Shown one piece after another: positions 16,495 to 23,638 of a stretch of 36,972 nt of DNA; the first letter of the stretch is position 1, and each line of letters begins with the position of its first letter. The notes below the pieces were generated by a model that worked only from the letters and a program-made list of their open reading frames with translations, ran no database searches and had not been told where the DNA came from. The DNA comes from Streptosporangiaceae bacterium (lineage in GTDB: Bacteria; Actinomycetota; Actinomycetes; Streptosporangiales; Streptosporangiaceae): NCBI GenBank assembly GCA_025934635.1, contig JAICWX010000056.1, forward strand, positions 1-36,972, in the 5' to 3' direction. Position numbers and translations under genes: made by a program.

Positions 16495-17505
16495 GTGAAG
16501 CCGAGGATCAGGTACTGCCCCACCCCCGCGGGCCGGGTCGCCTACGCCACGTCGGGTACCGGGCCGCCGCTGCTGTGCGATTCGGGCTGGATCACGGACC
16601 TGCACGGGCAGCTGGAGCTGTTCGCCTACGGCGACTTCGTCGAGCGCCTGGCCGAGCGGTTCACCGTCATCCGGTTCGACAAGCCTGGCTGCGGCCTGTC
16701 GGACCGGGACGGGATCGACCTGACCTTCGACGGGCAGCTGGCCGCGGCCCTGGCCGTCGCCGACGCCGTCGGCGCGGACCGCTTCCGCCTGTTCGGCGCC
16801 TCGCAAGGGGGGCAGCTGGCGGCGACGATCGCGGCGCGCTACCCGGACCGGGTCGAGGCCCTGGCGCTCTACGGGGTGTGCGCCAGCGGCCGGGACCTGG
16901 CCCCTGCCCAGGTCAGGGAATCGGTCGTGGCGCTGGTGCGCGCCCACTGGGGCCTCGGGCTCAGGGCGCTGGCGGGCGCCTTCGTCACCGATCCCACGGC
17001 CGAGGAGATGGCGACGCTCACCCGCTTCCAGCGGACCAGCGCCTCGCCCGCCGCGGCCGCCCGGCTCCTGGAGGTCTACTACGACACCGACGTCAGGGCA
17101 CTGCTGCCCGCGATCACGGCGCCGGCCGCCGTCCTGCACCGCGAGGAGGACAAGGGCACCCGGTTCGAGCTGGGCCGCGAGGTCGCCACGCTGATCCCGG
17201 GGGCGACGCTGATCCCGCTGCCGGGTTCCAGCCACCTGTACTACCACGGCGACTGGAGGGCCGTGCTCGAGGCGGTGCTCGGTTTCCTCGCCGAGCCGGC
17301 CAGCACCGGACCGCAGCTGACCAACCGCGAGCTCGAGGTGGCCGGCCTGGTCGCCGAGGGGCTGACCAACCAGGCCATCGCCCGGCGCCTGGCCGTCGCC
17401 CCGCGCACCGCCGAGGCCCACGTGGAGAACATCCGGCGCAAGCTGGAGGTGCGCTCCCGCGCCCAGATCGCGGCGTGGGTGACCGAGCACCGGCTGCGCG
17501 GCTGA
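16495..17505 (+). CDS. Alpha/beta-hydrolase fused to a LuxR-type DNA-binding domain
   Basis: The 336-aa protein has an alpha/beta-hydrolase domain (residues 1-265). The nucleophile elbow is GASQGG (Ser103), FDKPGCGLSD resembles the conserved strand-turn after beta-4, and the candidate catalytic His is 247 in GSSHLYYHGD; the acid is probably Asp219 or a neighbouring Glu. Residues 272-332 form a LuxR/FixJ HTH: LTNRELEVAGLVAEGLTNQA...TAEAHVENIRRKLEVRSRAQ. The pair suggests a transcription factor whose hydrolase fold serves as a ligand-binding or ligand-cleaving sensor. I chose GTG 16495 because it begins the conserved VKPRIRYCPT segment; the open frame upstream looks non-coding and the ribosome-binding site is weak. 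The target may be the divergent AlaRS-like unit or the downstream hotdog/LLM pair; this is inference. Confidence 0.85.
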   Translation: MKPRIRYCPTPAGRVAYATSGTGPPLLCDSGWITDLHGQLELFAYGDFVERLAERFTVIRFDKPGCGLSDRDGIDLTFDGQLAAALAVADAVGADRFRLFGASQGGQLAATIAARYPDRVEALALYGVCASGRDLAPAQVRESVVALVRAHWGLGLRALAGAFVTDPTAEEMATLTRFQRTSASPAAAARLLEVYYDTDVRALLPAITAPAAVLHREEDKGTRFELGREVATLIPGATLIPLPGSSHLYYHGDWRAVLEAVLGFLAEPASTGPQLTNRELEVAGLVAEGLTNQAIARRLAVAPRTAEAHVENIRRKLEVRSRAQIAAWVTEHRLRG

Positions 17506-17550
17506 GGCAGCCTCGGTAGTTCACCCGAGACGGGGAACCGGGACAAGCGC

Positions 17551-17570
17551 CGCCGCCTTGGCAGGCGGTG
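17551..17570 (+). terminator. Short hairpin after the hydrolase-LuxR gene
   Basis: CCGCCT-TGGC-AGGCGG (17553-17568), extendable by one G-T and one C-G pair, lies 46 bp after the stop. It is flanked by two direct copies of TTCACCCGA (17520-17528 and 17584-17592) that could be regulatory half-sites for the next gene. Either function is tentative. Confidence 0.4.
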
Positions 17571-17628
17571 GTTTCGTCGGTGATTCACCCGATGGCGGGG
17601 CCGGCCGGCCGGCCCTAACCTCGAAGAC

Positions 17629-18393
17629 ATGTCACATAACCCTCCCGACCTGGTCATACCGCCCCGCTTCTGCGGCCCGCCGAACAGCGGCCACGGCGGC
17701 TACGTCAGCGGCGCCATCGCCGGGTACGTCGACGGGCCGGTGACCGTCACGCTGCGCCGCCCGCCGCCGCTGGCCACGCCGATGGCCGTCGAGCAGGACG
17801 GCGACGGCTCGCTCCGCGTCCGCCAGGGCGCCACGCTGATTGCCGAGGCCGCCCCGTCGGATGGCTTCCCGGCCACCCGGATACCGGGCGCGGTCACGCT
17901 CGCGGAAGCCCGCGCCGCGGCCGGCCGCGGGCGCTACTTCGACGATCCGGTCTATCCCGGCTGCTTCGGCTGCGGGATGAGCCGCCCGGACGGCGACGGG
18001 CTGCGGATCTTTCCCGGCGCCGTGACCAGCCGGGGCTTGTGGGCGGCGCCGTGGACGCCGGACGCCTCCGTCAGCGACGCGAACGGGATGGTGTGGCCGG
18101 AGGCGATCTGGGCGGCACTTGACTGTCCCAGCGGGATCGCCGCCGCCGAGGCCGCCAGCCTGAGCCAGGACACGGCCATCCTGCTCGGCCAGATGACCGC
18201 GGGCCCGGTGGTTCCGCCCGCGGCCGGCGATCAGTGCCTGGTGATCGCCTGGCCGGCCGGGCGCGACGGCCGCAAGCTCACCGCCGGGTCGGCGGTGCTC
18301 GGACCGGACGGCGAAGTACTCGCCGCGGCCAGCACCCTGTGGCTGACCGTTCCGCGCCAGGCTCCGGTGCCAGCCGCCGAGGGGGCGTCGTGA
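17629..18393 (+). CDS. Hotdog-fold thioesterase-like protein
   Basis: The 254-aa protein appears to be a double-hotdog protein. It opens with PPRFCGPPNSGHGGYVSGAIAG, the nucleotide- or CoA-facing segment of acyl-CoA thioesterase-like proteins, and a central CFGCGMSRPDGDGLRIFPG links to a second half with WAALDCPSGIAAAEA and ILLGQMTA. It probably hydrolyses or binds an acyl-CoA; the substrate is unknown. ATG 17629 fits the conserved N-terminus. Its last bases overlap the GTG of the LLM oxidoreductase (GTGA), so the two are translated together and probably act on the same acyl compound. Confidence 0.75.
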   Translation: MSHNPPDLVIPPRFCGPPNSGHGGYVSGAIAGYVDGPVTVTLRRPPPLATPMAVEQDGDGSLRVRQGATLIAEAAPSDGFPATRIPGAVTLAEARAAAGRGRYFDDPVYPGCFGCGMSRPDGDGLRIFPGAVTSRGLWAAPWTPDASVSDANGMVWPEAIWAALDCPSGIAAAEAASLSQDTAILLGQMTAGPVVPPAAGDQCLVIAWPAGRDGRKLTAGSAVLGPDGEVLAAASTLWLTVPRQAPVPAAEGAS

Positions 18394-19388
18394 CCGCGCG
18401 CCGCCGCGGCGTGGGGGTGACGCCGATGGAGACCCGGCGTGATGTCATCGTCCGGGCCGCCGCGCTCGCCGACGAGCTGGGCTACGAGACGTTCTCGGTG
18501 CCCGAGGGCTGGGGCCTGGATTCGGTGCCGGTGCTGACTGAGATCGCGCTGCGTACCTCCCTGATCCAGGTCGTCTCGGGCATCTTGTCGGTCTGGGGGC
18601 GCACCCCGGCCACGCTCGCGATGACCGCCGCCACCCTCCACCAGGTCAGCGCCGGCCGCTTTGTCCTCGGCCTGGGCGCGAGCACCAGCGCACTGGCGGA
18701 GGGTTTCCACGACGTCCCGTTCGAGCACCCGGCCGCGCGGCTTCGTGCAGCCGTCACCAAGGTGCGCGCGCTGCTCGGCGGCCGGCCGGCTCAGCTCGAC
18801 CACGTCTCGTCCGCGCGGCCGCTGCGCCTGGGCCAGCCGCCCGCCCCCGGGGTGCCCATCCATGTCGCCGCGCTCGGCGAGCACACGACCCGGGTCGCCG
18901 CGGAACTCGGCGACGGCTGGATTCCCTTCCTGGTCGCCCGCGATAGCCTCCCCGCCTGGCGGGATCAGCTGAGCCGGCTGCGCGAAGCCGCCGCGCCCGG
19001 TGCGCAGGCCCTCACGATCGCCACCGGGCCCATCACCGTCGCCGCCGACGACGCGCAGCTGGCCCGGGACATCGCGGCCAGCTGCACCGCCTGGTACCTG
19101 ACCGCCATGGGTGACGTCTACGCCCGGTCGCTGTCCAGTCAGGGCTACGCCACCGAGGTCAAGGAGATCATTGCCGCGAACCCGCGGCCCAACCCGCGGC
19201 GCGGGGTCGTCCCGGCCGACGCCCAGGCCGTCCTCGGCCAGCTCGCCGCCTCCGGAACCAGCGATCAGGTCCGGGAGCAGCTCGAGTCCTGGGATGACGC
19301 CGCCGACGTCGTCTCGGTCGTCCTGCCGCCCGGCCTGCCGTGGCCGGTCATCGAGGCGACTCTGCGAGCCGCGGCGCCCGGTGCCTGA
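18390..19388 (+). CDS. LLM class flavin-dependent oxidoreductase
   Basis: The 332-aa full-length luciferase-like monooxygenase/F420-dependent oxidoreductase has ELGYETFSVPEGWGLDSVPV, IQVVSGILSVWGRTPATLAM, QVSAGRFVLGLGAS, PIHVAALGEHTTRVAAELGDGWIP and a C-terminal GTSDQVREQLESW. The flavin (F420 or FMN) and substrate cannot be decided from the sequence. GTG 18390 overlaps the hotdog gene stop; ATG 18426 is an alternative. Transcription ends at the strong hairpin immediately downstream. It shows no sign of the internal deletion seen in the LLM frame at 6725. Confidence 0.87.
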   Translation: MTARRRGVGVTPMETRRDVIVRAAALADELGYETFSVPEGWGLDSVPVLTEIALRTSLIQVVSGILSVWGRTPATLAMTAATLHQVSAGRFVLGLGASTSALAEGFHDVPFEHPAARLRAAVTKVRALLGGRPAQLDHVSSARPLRLGQPPAPGVPIHVAALGEHTTRVAAELGDGWIPFLVARDSLPAWRDQLSRLREAAAPGAQALTIATGPITVAADDAQLARDIAASCTAWYLTAMGDVYARSLSSQGYATEVKEIIAANPRPNPRRGVVPADAQAVLGQLAASGTSDQVREQLESWDDAADVVSVVLPPGLPWPVIEATLRAAAPGA

Positions 19389-19450
19389 CGTTCCCGCGGA
19401 CCCCGGGTGCCGGGCCTTCAGCACTTGAGTGTCACCCGGGGCGGGAAACG
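19389..19450 (+). terminator. Long hairpin terminator after the hotdog/LLM pair
   Basis: CCCCGGGTG (19401-19409) pairs with CACCCGGGG (19433-19441), and the flanks CGTTCCC and GGGAAACG extend the stem imperfectly. It starts directly after the TGA (19386-19388). The rest of the intergenic DNA to 19605 is less GC-rich than its neighbours and probably holds the promoter of the DUF4397 gene; I could not fix -35/-10 boxes. Confidence 0.65.
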
Positions 19451-19605
19451 TCCGGAGAACACGGCCGAATTCGAAGTAACGAGAGTTGCTCCTGCCTACT
19501 TTCACCTCTACTGTGGCCGCAAGGCCTCTTCATCCCACATGGCCTGCATCATCGATGGGGCTGGGAGGCGGGCAAATGGTCCTGCAGGTCAGAGAGGGTA
19601 TAAAG

Positions 19606-20472
19606 GTGAAATTGAGGATAAAGTACCGGCGGGTAGCAGTGCTGCTTGCCTTTTTGGCCCTAATTATTGGCATTCCCGCTACCGCTTCGGCTTCTTATGC
19701 GGCTGCGAGTAGCGGCTGGATCAGGCTCGGCAACCTTTCGGCGGCAACGTCGGCCGTGGACATGTATGTGTACCCGGCCGGCAATTCGACTCCGCGCCTG
19801 GTGCTGCACAACGTCACCTACGGGACGGTATCGGGGTACACCTCCGTGAGCGCCGGAGACTACAGCGTCAAGGTGCTCAAGACCGGGTCCGCCGCGTCGA
19901 GCCAGCCCGTCCTGACCGGCAGTGTCTCGGTGCAAGGTGATAAGGCGTACACCGCGGCAGCTCTCAACGCGGGCGGCCAGGCGCAGCTGAAGGTCCTTGA
20001 TGACCAGCTGACTCCGCCCTCAGGCAAATCCCTGGTGCGGGTGATCCAGGCCTCCGACAAGCAGAACGCGGTCAAGTTCCACTGCAGCTGCGCACCGGGT
20101 GCGCCGGGGGACATCACGACCAAGGCCTCCCCCGGTTCGGTCAGTTCCTACGCGACCATCCCGGCTGGCACCTGGACGATGTCCGCGACCGGGCCCAGCG
20201 CGAAGACGAGCCTGCCCGTCACGCTCACCGGGAACACCGTCCACACCGAGGTCGTCCTCGACGGGTCCAACGGCCTGCAGATCCTCAACCTGACCGACGC
20301 CGCCGCAGCCGGCCAGCCGCCCGCGGGCGGCGCGGGCACGGGATTCGGCGGCACCGCGCCGCACGGCCCCGGGTCACCGCTGCCATGGATCGCGGTCATC
20401 GGCGGCGGCCTGCTGCTCATCCTGACGGGCGGCATCTGGCGGCGCAGCCGGCTCCGCCGTCCAGCCGCCTAG
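19606..20472 (+). CDS. Secreted, C-terminally anchored DUF4397-domain protein
   Basis: The 288-aa protein has an N-terminal signal peptide (VKLRIKYRRVAVLLAFLALI, cleavage likely after ATASA). A DUF4397-type beta-rich region follows, SGWIRLGNLSAATSAVDMYV, NVTYGTVSGYTSVSAGDYSV and a second repeat-like unit LVRVIQASDKQNAVKFHC. Then come a Pro/Gly linker and a C-terminal membrane helix (WIAVIGGGLLLILTGGI) with an Arg-rich tail. It is thus a cell-surface protein anchored at its C-terminus; no LPXTG is present. The start is ambiguous: GTG 19606 has AGAGAGGG 7 nt upstream and gives an ordinary signal peptide; ATG 19576 has GGGAGG and adds ten residues. I prefer 19606. Function is unknown; related proteins occur on actinobacterial surfaces. 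Confidence 0.82.
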   Translation: MKLRIKYRRVAVLLAFLALIIGIPATASASYAAASSGWIRLGNLSAATSAVDMYVYPAGNSTPRLVLHNVTYGTVSGYTSVSAGDYSVKVLKTGSAASSQPVLTGSVSVQGDKAYTAAALNAGGQAQLKVLDDQLTPPSGKSLVRVIQASDKQNAVKFHCSCAPGAPGDITTKASPGSVSSYATIPAGTWTMSATGPSAKTSLPVTLTGNTVHTEVVLDGSNGLQILNLTDAAAAGQPPAGGAGTGFGGTAPHGPGSPLPWIAVIGGGLLLILTGGIWRRSRLRRPAA

Positions 20473-20493
20473 GCGTACAGCCCGTACTCGGCT

Positions 20494-20529
20494 GCAGGCC
20501 GCCCGCGATCGTTTTCGCGGGCGGCCTGC
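20494..20529 (+). terminator. Strong hairpin terminator after the DUF4397 gene
   Basis: GCAGGCCGCCCGCG (20494-20507) and CGCGGGCGGCCTGC (20516-20529) form a perfect 14-bp stem with loop ATCGTTTT, 22 bp past the stop codon. The following 94 bp up to the GntR start hold no gene. Confidence 0.85.
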
Positions 20530-20623
20530 GGCTATTTCCGCGGCTTTTCTGGCGGGGGCATCGTATAGCTTCGGCCAAACGTCACCACCGCGTAACGGAC
20601 CGCTGCGGCTACGCTTGATAGCT

Positions 20624-21280
20624 GTGAACAAGCAGGAACGCACCTATACGATCCTCCGGGACCGGATTCACAGCGGCAGCTTCGCCCCGATGGAACGGCT
20701 CAACATCGACGCGCTGGCCCGTGAGCTAGGTGTGAGCCCGATCCCGGTCCGCGAGGCGCTGCGCCGCCTGGAGGCCGAGGGCTGGGTGCGCTTCACCCCC
20801 AACGTCGGAGCGGTCGTCGCGCCGGTGGACTCCACGTTCTGGGAGCAGGCCATGGTCGCCCTGGCGGTCCTCGAGGGCGCCGCCAGCGCCGAGGCCCAGC
20901 AGCACGTGCGCCGGTCCGACCTGACCCGGCTGCGCAAGATCACGGCGGGGATGGAAGAAGCCGTCGGCCGTGCCGATCCGGTTCGGTTCGGCAAGCTCAA
21001 CCGGCTGCTGCACGCGGCCATCGCATCCCGGTGCCCCAACACCTACCTGACCGAGCTGATCGAGCAGACGAACACCCGTCTCGACCGGGTGCGCTCGACC
21101 ATGTTCGCCTACCTGCCGCACCGTTCCGAGCAGGCCCTCAGCGAGCACCTCCGCCTGATCGAGCTGCTCGAGTCCGGCACCAGGGAGGAGGTCGAGACTT
21201 ACGCCCGCTGGCACAAGCTGCAGACCGTCGAGGCCTACCGGGCGATCCACCAGGCCGGCGAGGTAGCCGCGGCCCGTTGA
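20624..21280 (+). CDS. GntR-family (FadR/FCD-type) transcriptional regulator
   Basis: The 218-aa protein has an N-terminal winged HTH: TYTILRDRIHSGSFAPMERL, IDALARELGVSPIPVREALR and RLEAEGWVRFTPNVGAVV (residues about 6-70). An all-helical FCD-like effector domain follows (LAVLEGAASAEAQQHV, RFGKLNRLLHAAIASRCPN, SEQALSEHLRLIELLESG). FCD members bind organic acids, often metal-assisted through Asp/His residues, and repress catabolic genes. GTG 20624 is chosen; TTG 20615 in the same frame would add three residues, and neither has a clear Shine-Dalgarno. The stop codon is immediately followed by the stop of the convergent tnpB (21281), so the element inserted just past the gene without damaging it. 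Likely targets are the SMP-30/CoA transferase genes beyond the element, which may have been contiguous before insertion. Confidence 0.88.
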   Translation: MNKQERTYTILRDRIHSGSFAPMERLNIDALARELGVSPIPVREALRRLEAEGWVRFTPNVGAVVAPVDSTFWEQAMVALAVLEGAASAEAQQHVRRSDLTRLRKITAGMEEAVGRADPVRFGKLNRLLHAAIASRCPNTYLTELIEQTNTRLDRVRSTMFAYLPHRSEQALSEHLRLIELLESGTREEVETYARWHKLQTVEAYRAIHQAGEVAAAR

Positions 21281-22504
21281 CTACTCCCTGACCTGGTGGG
21301 CGGGGATTCCAGTCCTCGCGGACCGGGGTTCCTGTTTCACAGCGCGACTGCACCCGGAAGGTTCCGGGTGTCTGACATCAGCTCCGCAGGCATGGCTGGG
21401 GTTATCCCCGGCTACGGCAAGACCTGCCGCCAGGATGTTCTTCGCGGCATTGACATCCCGGTCATGCCGGGTACCGCAGGACGGGCACTGCCACATCCGG
21501 ACCTTCAAGCCCAGCTCGGCCAGGACATGCCCGCACGCCGAGCACATCTTCGAGCTGGGGAACCACCGGTCGATCACGACCACCCGCCGCCCGCACCGGG
21601 CCGCCTTATACTCCAGCATGCGCCGGAAGGTCCCCCACCCGCAATCCGAGATCGCCCTGGCCACCGCACGGTTGCGGACCATGTTCTTTACCGCGAGGTC
21701 CTCGAGGCTGATCAGGTCGTGGTCGCGGATCAGGCGGGTGGAGGTCTTGTGGAGGAAGTCGGTGCGGGCGGCGCGGACCTTGCGGTGGGCCCGCGCGACC
21801 TTCGCTTTTACTTTGCCGCGGTTGGCGCTGCCCTGCTGGCAGCGGGCGAGCCGCCGTTGGTAGCGGGCCAGGTTTCGGGCCCGCCTTTCCAAGTGCCGCG
21901 GGTTGGGGATTCGCTGCTCGTCGCTGGTCACCGCGAAGTCTTTGACCCCCAGGTCTACCCCCACGGCCCGGCCGGTGGCGGGCAGCGGCTTGGGTGTGGG
22001 GACCTCGACGGCGAACGCCACGTACCAGCGGCCGCACGGGTCCCGGGATACCGTCACCGTGGTCGGGTTGATCGTGGCGGGGTCGATGCCGGGCCAGGAC
22101 CAGGTGAACGCCACCGGCGTCCCCATCTTCGCGAGGAACAGGCGGCCGTCACGCCACCGGAACCCGGACCGGGTGTACTCCGCGCACTGCCGGCCGTTGC
22201 GGGATTTGAACCGCGGGTACCGGGCCCGTTTCGCGAAGAACGCGGCATAGGCGGTCTGCTGGTGGCGGATCGCCTGCTGCAACGGCACGCAGGACACCTC
22301 GTTCAGCCACGCCAGGTCGGTGTCGGCTTTCAGGGTAGTCAGGTAGGCGCTGGCCTGGGCGTAGGTCGTCCCGGTCCGGTCGGCCTGGTATCGCTGCTGC
22401 CGCCAGGCCAGGGTCTGATTCCAGACCACGCGGACGCAGCCGAACGTGCGGTTCAGCACGCTGGCCTGTTCCCGGTCGGGGTAGGCCCGGCACTTGTACG
22501 CCAT
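21281..22504 (-). CDS. tnpB: RNA-guided nuclease TnpB (IS605/IS1341-type transposon)
   Basis: The 407-aa protein has an N-terminal wedge/REC region (MAYKCRAYPDREQASVLNRT, VRVVWNQTLAWRQQRY) and a RuvC nuclease with all three acidic residues in place: Asp184 (VGVDLGVKDF), Glu268 (LISLEDLAVKNMV) and Asp350 (RHDRDVNAAKNIL). A four-Cys zinc finger is also intact (Cys321, 324, 340, 343 in KMCSACGH and WQCPSCGT). TnpB is guided by an RNA made from the 3' end of the element and cleaves the empty donor site. No tnpA lies nearby, so the element must be mobilised in trans or be domesticated. The final residues after the family-typical KQEPRSARTGIP (AHQVRE) look like flanking host DNA read through to a chance TAG. 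ATG 22504 begins the conserved part; GTG 22510 is possible. Confidence 0.93.
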   Translation of the reverse strand: MAYKCRAYPDREQASVLNRTFGCVRVVWNQTLAWRQQRYQADRTGTTYAQASAYLTTLKADTDLAWLNEVSCVPLQQAIRHQQTAYAAFFAKRARYPRFKSRNGRQCAEYTRSGFRWRDGRLFLAKMGTPVAFTWSWPGIDPATINPTTVTVSRDPCGRWYVAFAVEVPTPKPLPATGRAVGVDLGVKDFAVTSDEQRIPNPRHLERRARNLARYQRRLARCQQGSANRGKVKAKVARAHRKVRAARTDFLHKTSTRLIRDHDLISLEDLAVKNMVRNRAVARAISDCGWGTFRRMLEYKAARCGRRVVVIDRWFPSSKMCSACGHVLAELGLKVRMWQCPSCGTRHDRDVNAAKNILAAGLAVAGDNPSHACGADVRHPEPSGCSRAVKQEPRSARTGIPAHQVRE

Positions 22505-22600
22505 CCTCACGACCAGAAACTGTATTCGATCAAATCCGAGTCTGTAGGCGTGACACGCCGAAAGAAGGTGCGGCGTTGTTCCCAGCCTGAGACCGGAGTT
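21300..22600 (-). mobile_element. TnpB-only IS605/IS1341-like insertion element
   Basis: The element comprises tnpB plus its right-end hairpins (about 21300) and a left end somewhere in 22510-22640. That upstream stretch has locally lower GC and contains a minus-strand hairpin, ACGCCG...CGGCGT (about 22553-22580), and a TTGAT pentamer (minus strand, about 22528-22532) that resembles the TAM of some IS605 elements. IS200/IS605 elements make no target duplication, so exact borders cannot be read from one copy. It separates gntR from the SMP-30 gene. Confidence 0.65.
21301..21430 (-). ncRNA. Candidate TnpB omega/guide RNA overlapping the tnpB 3' end
   Basis: On the minus strand the last part of tnpB contains two stacked hairpins: CACCCGGAA/TTCCGGGTG (21370-21351) and CCGGTCC-GCGA-GGACTGG (21326-21309, one G-T pair), followed by GGAATCCCC. 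This matches the architecture of IS605-family right ends, where the scaffold overlaps the tnpB 3' end and the guide is the adjacent host sequence. Under that model the guide begins near 21300 and reads GCCCACCAGGTCAGGG toward the gntR stop. The 5' boundary is a guess. Confidence 0.55.
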
Positions 22601-22685
22601 TCCGCGCAGCAAACGATGATTTCGCCGTTGGCCGTTGGTCTGGAAGGGTGAGCTTTTTCAGGCGGGACGGCCAGGCGAAGGGACC

Positions 22686-23528
22686 ATGATGGGGACGCGG
22701 ACGCTGCTGACGGGACGAGGCCTGGTCGAGTCACCGCGGTGGCACGGTGACCGGCTGTACTTCTCTGACTGGTCCGCAGGCGAGGTGCTCGCTGTCGACC
22801 TCGAGGGGCACAGCGAGGTAGTCGCCCGGGTGAAGTCCCTTCCGCTGTGCACCGACTGGCTGCCGGACGGGCGCATGCTGATCGTCTCGTCCGCGGACGG
22901 ACGGCTGCTGCGGCTTGAGCCCGACGGGTCGCTGTCCACGTACGCGGACCTGGGGCGGCCGGGCTGGAATGACATCGTGATCGACGGGCGCGGTCATGCC
23001 TACCTGAACGGGGCCGGCTTCAACCCGGTGGCCGGGGAGGCGTTCGCGCCCGGGGCAGTTTCCCTGGTCACGGCGGACGGCAAGGTACGGCAGGTGGCCG
23101 ACGACATCGCGTTCCCCAACGGGATGGCGGTGACCGCCGATAATTTCACCTTGATCGTCGCGGACTCCTACGGGCATCAGCTGGTGGGCTTCGACATCGA
23201 CGCGGACGGCGGGCTGTCCGGCCGGCGGGTCTGGGCCGCTCTCGGTGACGGCGTCCCGGACGGCATCGCCGTCGACGCGCAGAACGCCGTCTGGTACGCC
23301 GACGTGCCCGGTAAGAAGTGCGTGCGGGTCGCTGAGGGCGGCGAGGTGCGGCAGACGGTCGAGCTGGACCGCGGCGGCTTCGCCTGCGCCCTCGGCGGGC
23401 CCGGCCGGACGACGCTGTTCATCGTCGGCGCCGAGTGGCGGGGCATGAGCGCAGCCGAGATGGTCGCGCCCGGCAGCGGCCAGGTCCTGGCGGTCGAGGT
23501 CGAGGTGCCGGGCGCGGGCTGGCCGTGA
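22686..23528 (+). CDS. SMP-30/gluconolactonase-like beta-propeller lactonase
   Basis: The 280-aa six-bladed beta-propeller of the SMP-30/LRE family has metal-ligand positions LVESPRWHGDRLYFSDW (Glu), GWNDIVIDGRGHAYLN (Asn), FPNGMAVTADN (Asn) and GVPDGIAVDAQNAVWYADVP (Asp). It probably hydrolyses a sugar or other lactone with a divalent cation; several homologues act in degradation pathways. ATG ATG at 22686/22689 follows GAAGGGA; an upstream GTG in frame (22635) lies in poor-looking sequence. It is followed after 110 bp by the CoA-transferase gene on the same strand. The insertion element lies directly upstream and may have displaced or replaced its original promoter. Confidence 0.88.
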   Translation: MMGTRTLLTGRGLVESPRWHGDRLYFSDWSAGEVLAVDLEGHSEVVARVKSLPLCTDWLPDGRMLIVSSADGRLLRLEPDGSLSTYADLGRPGWNDIVIDGRGHAYLNGAGFNPVAGEAFAPGAVSLVTADGKVRQVADDIAFPNGMAVTADNFTLIVADSYGHQLVGFDIDADGGLSGRRVWAALGDGVPDGIAVDAQNAVWYADVPGKKCVRVAEGGEVRQTVELDRGGFACALGGPGRTTLFIVGAEWRGMSAAEMVAPGSGQVLAVEVEVPGAGWP

Positions 23529-23638
23529 TGCCAGACCGGGCGGACCGGGACCTCACCGCTGGCCTGGAATCCACGTGCGCCGGCGGCGGGCTGGGTATGG
23601 CTATGGCTAGGGTGGAGCGGCCCAGCTAGGAGGCGCCG

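Noticed and set aside
17601..17614. CCGGCC tandem tract before the hotdog gene
   Set aside because: A short self-complementary GC run is expected by chance at this base composition.
20560..20615. CCAAACG word upstream of gntR as a further copy of the shared operator
   Set aside because: Only seven bases match and there is no palindromic second half.
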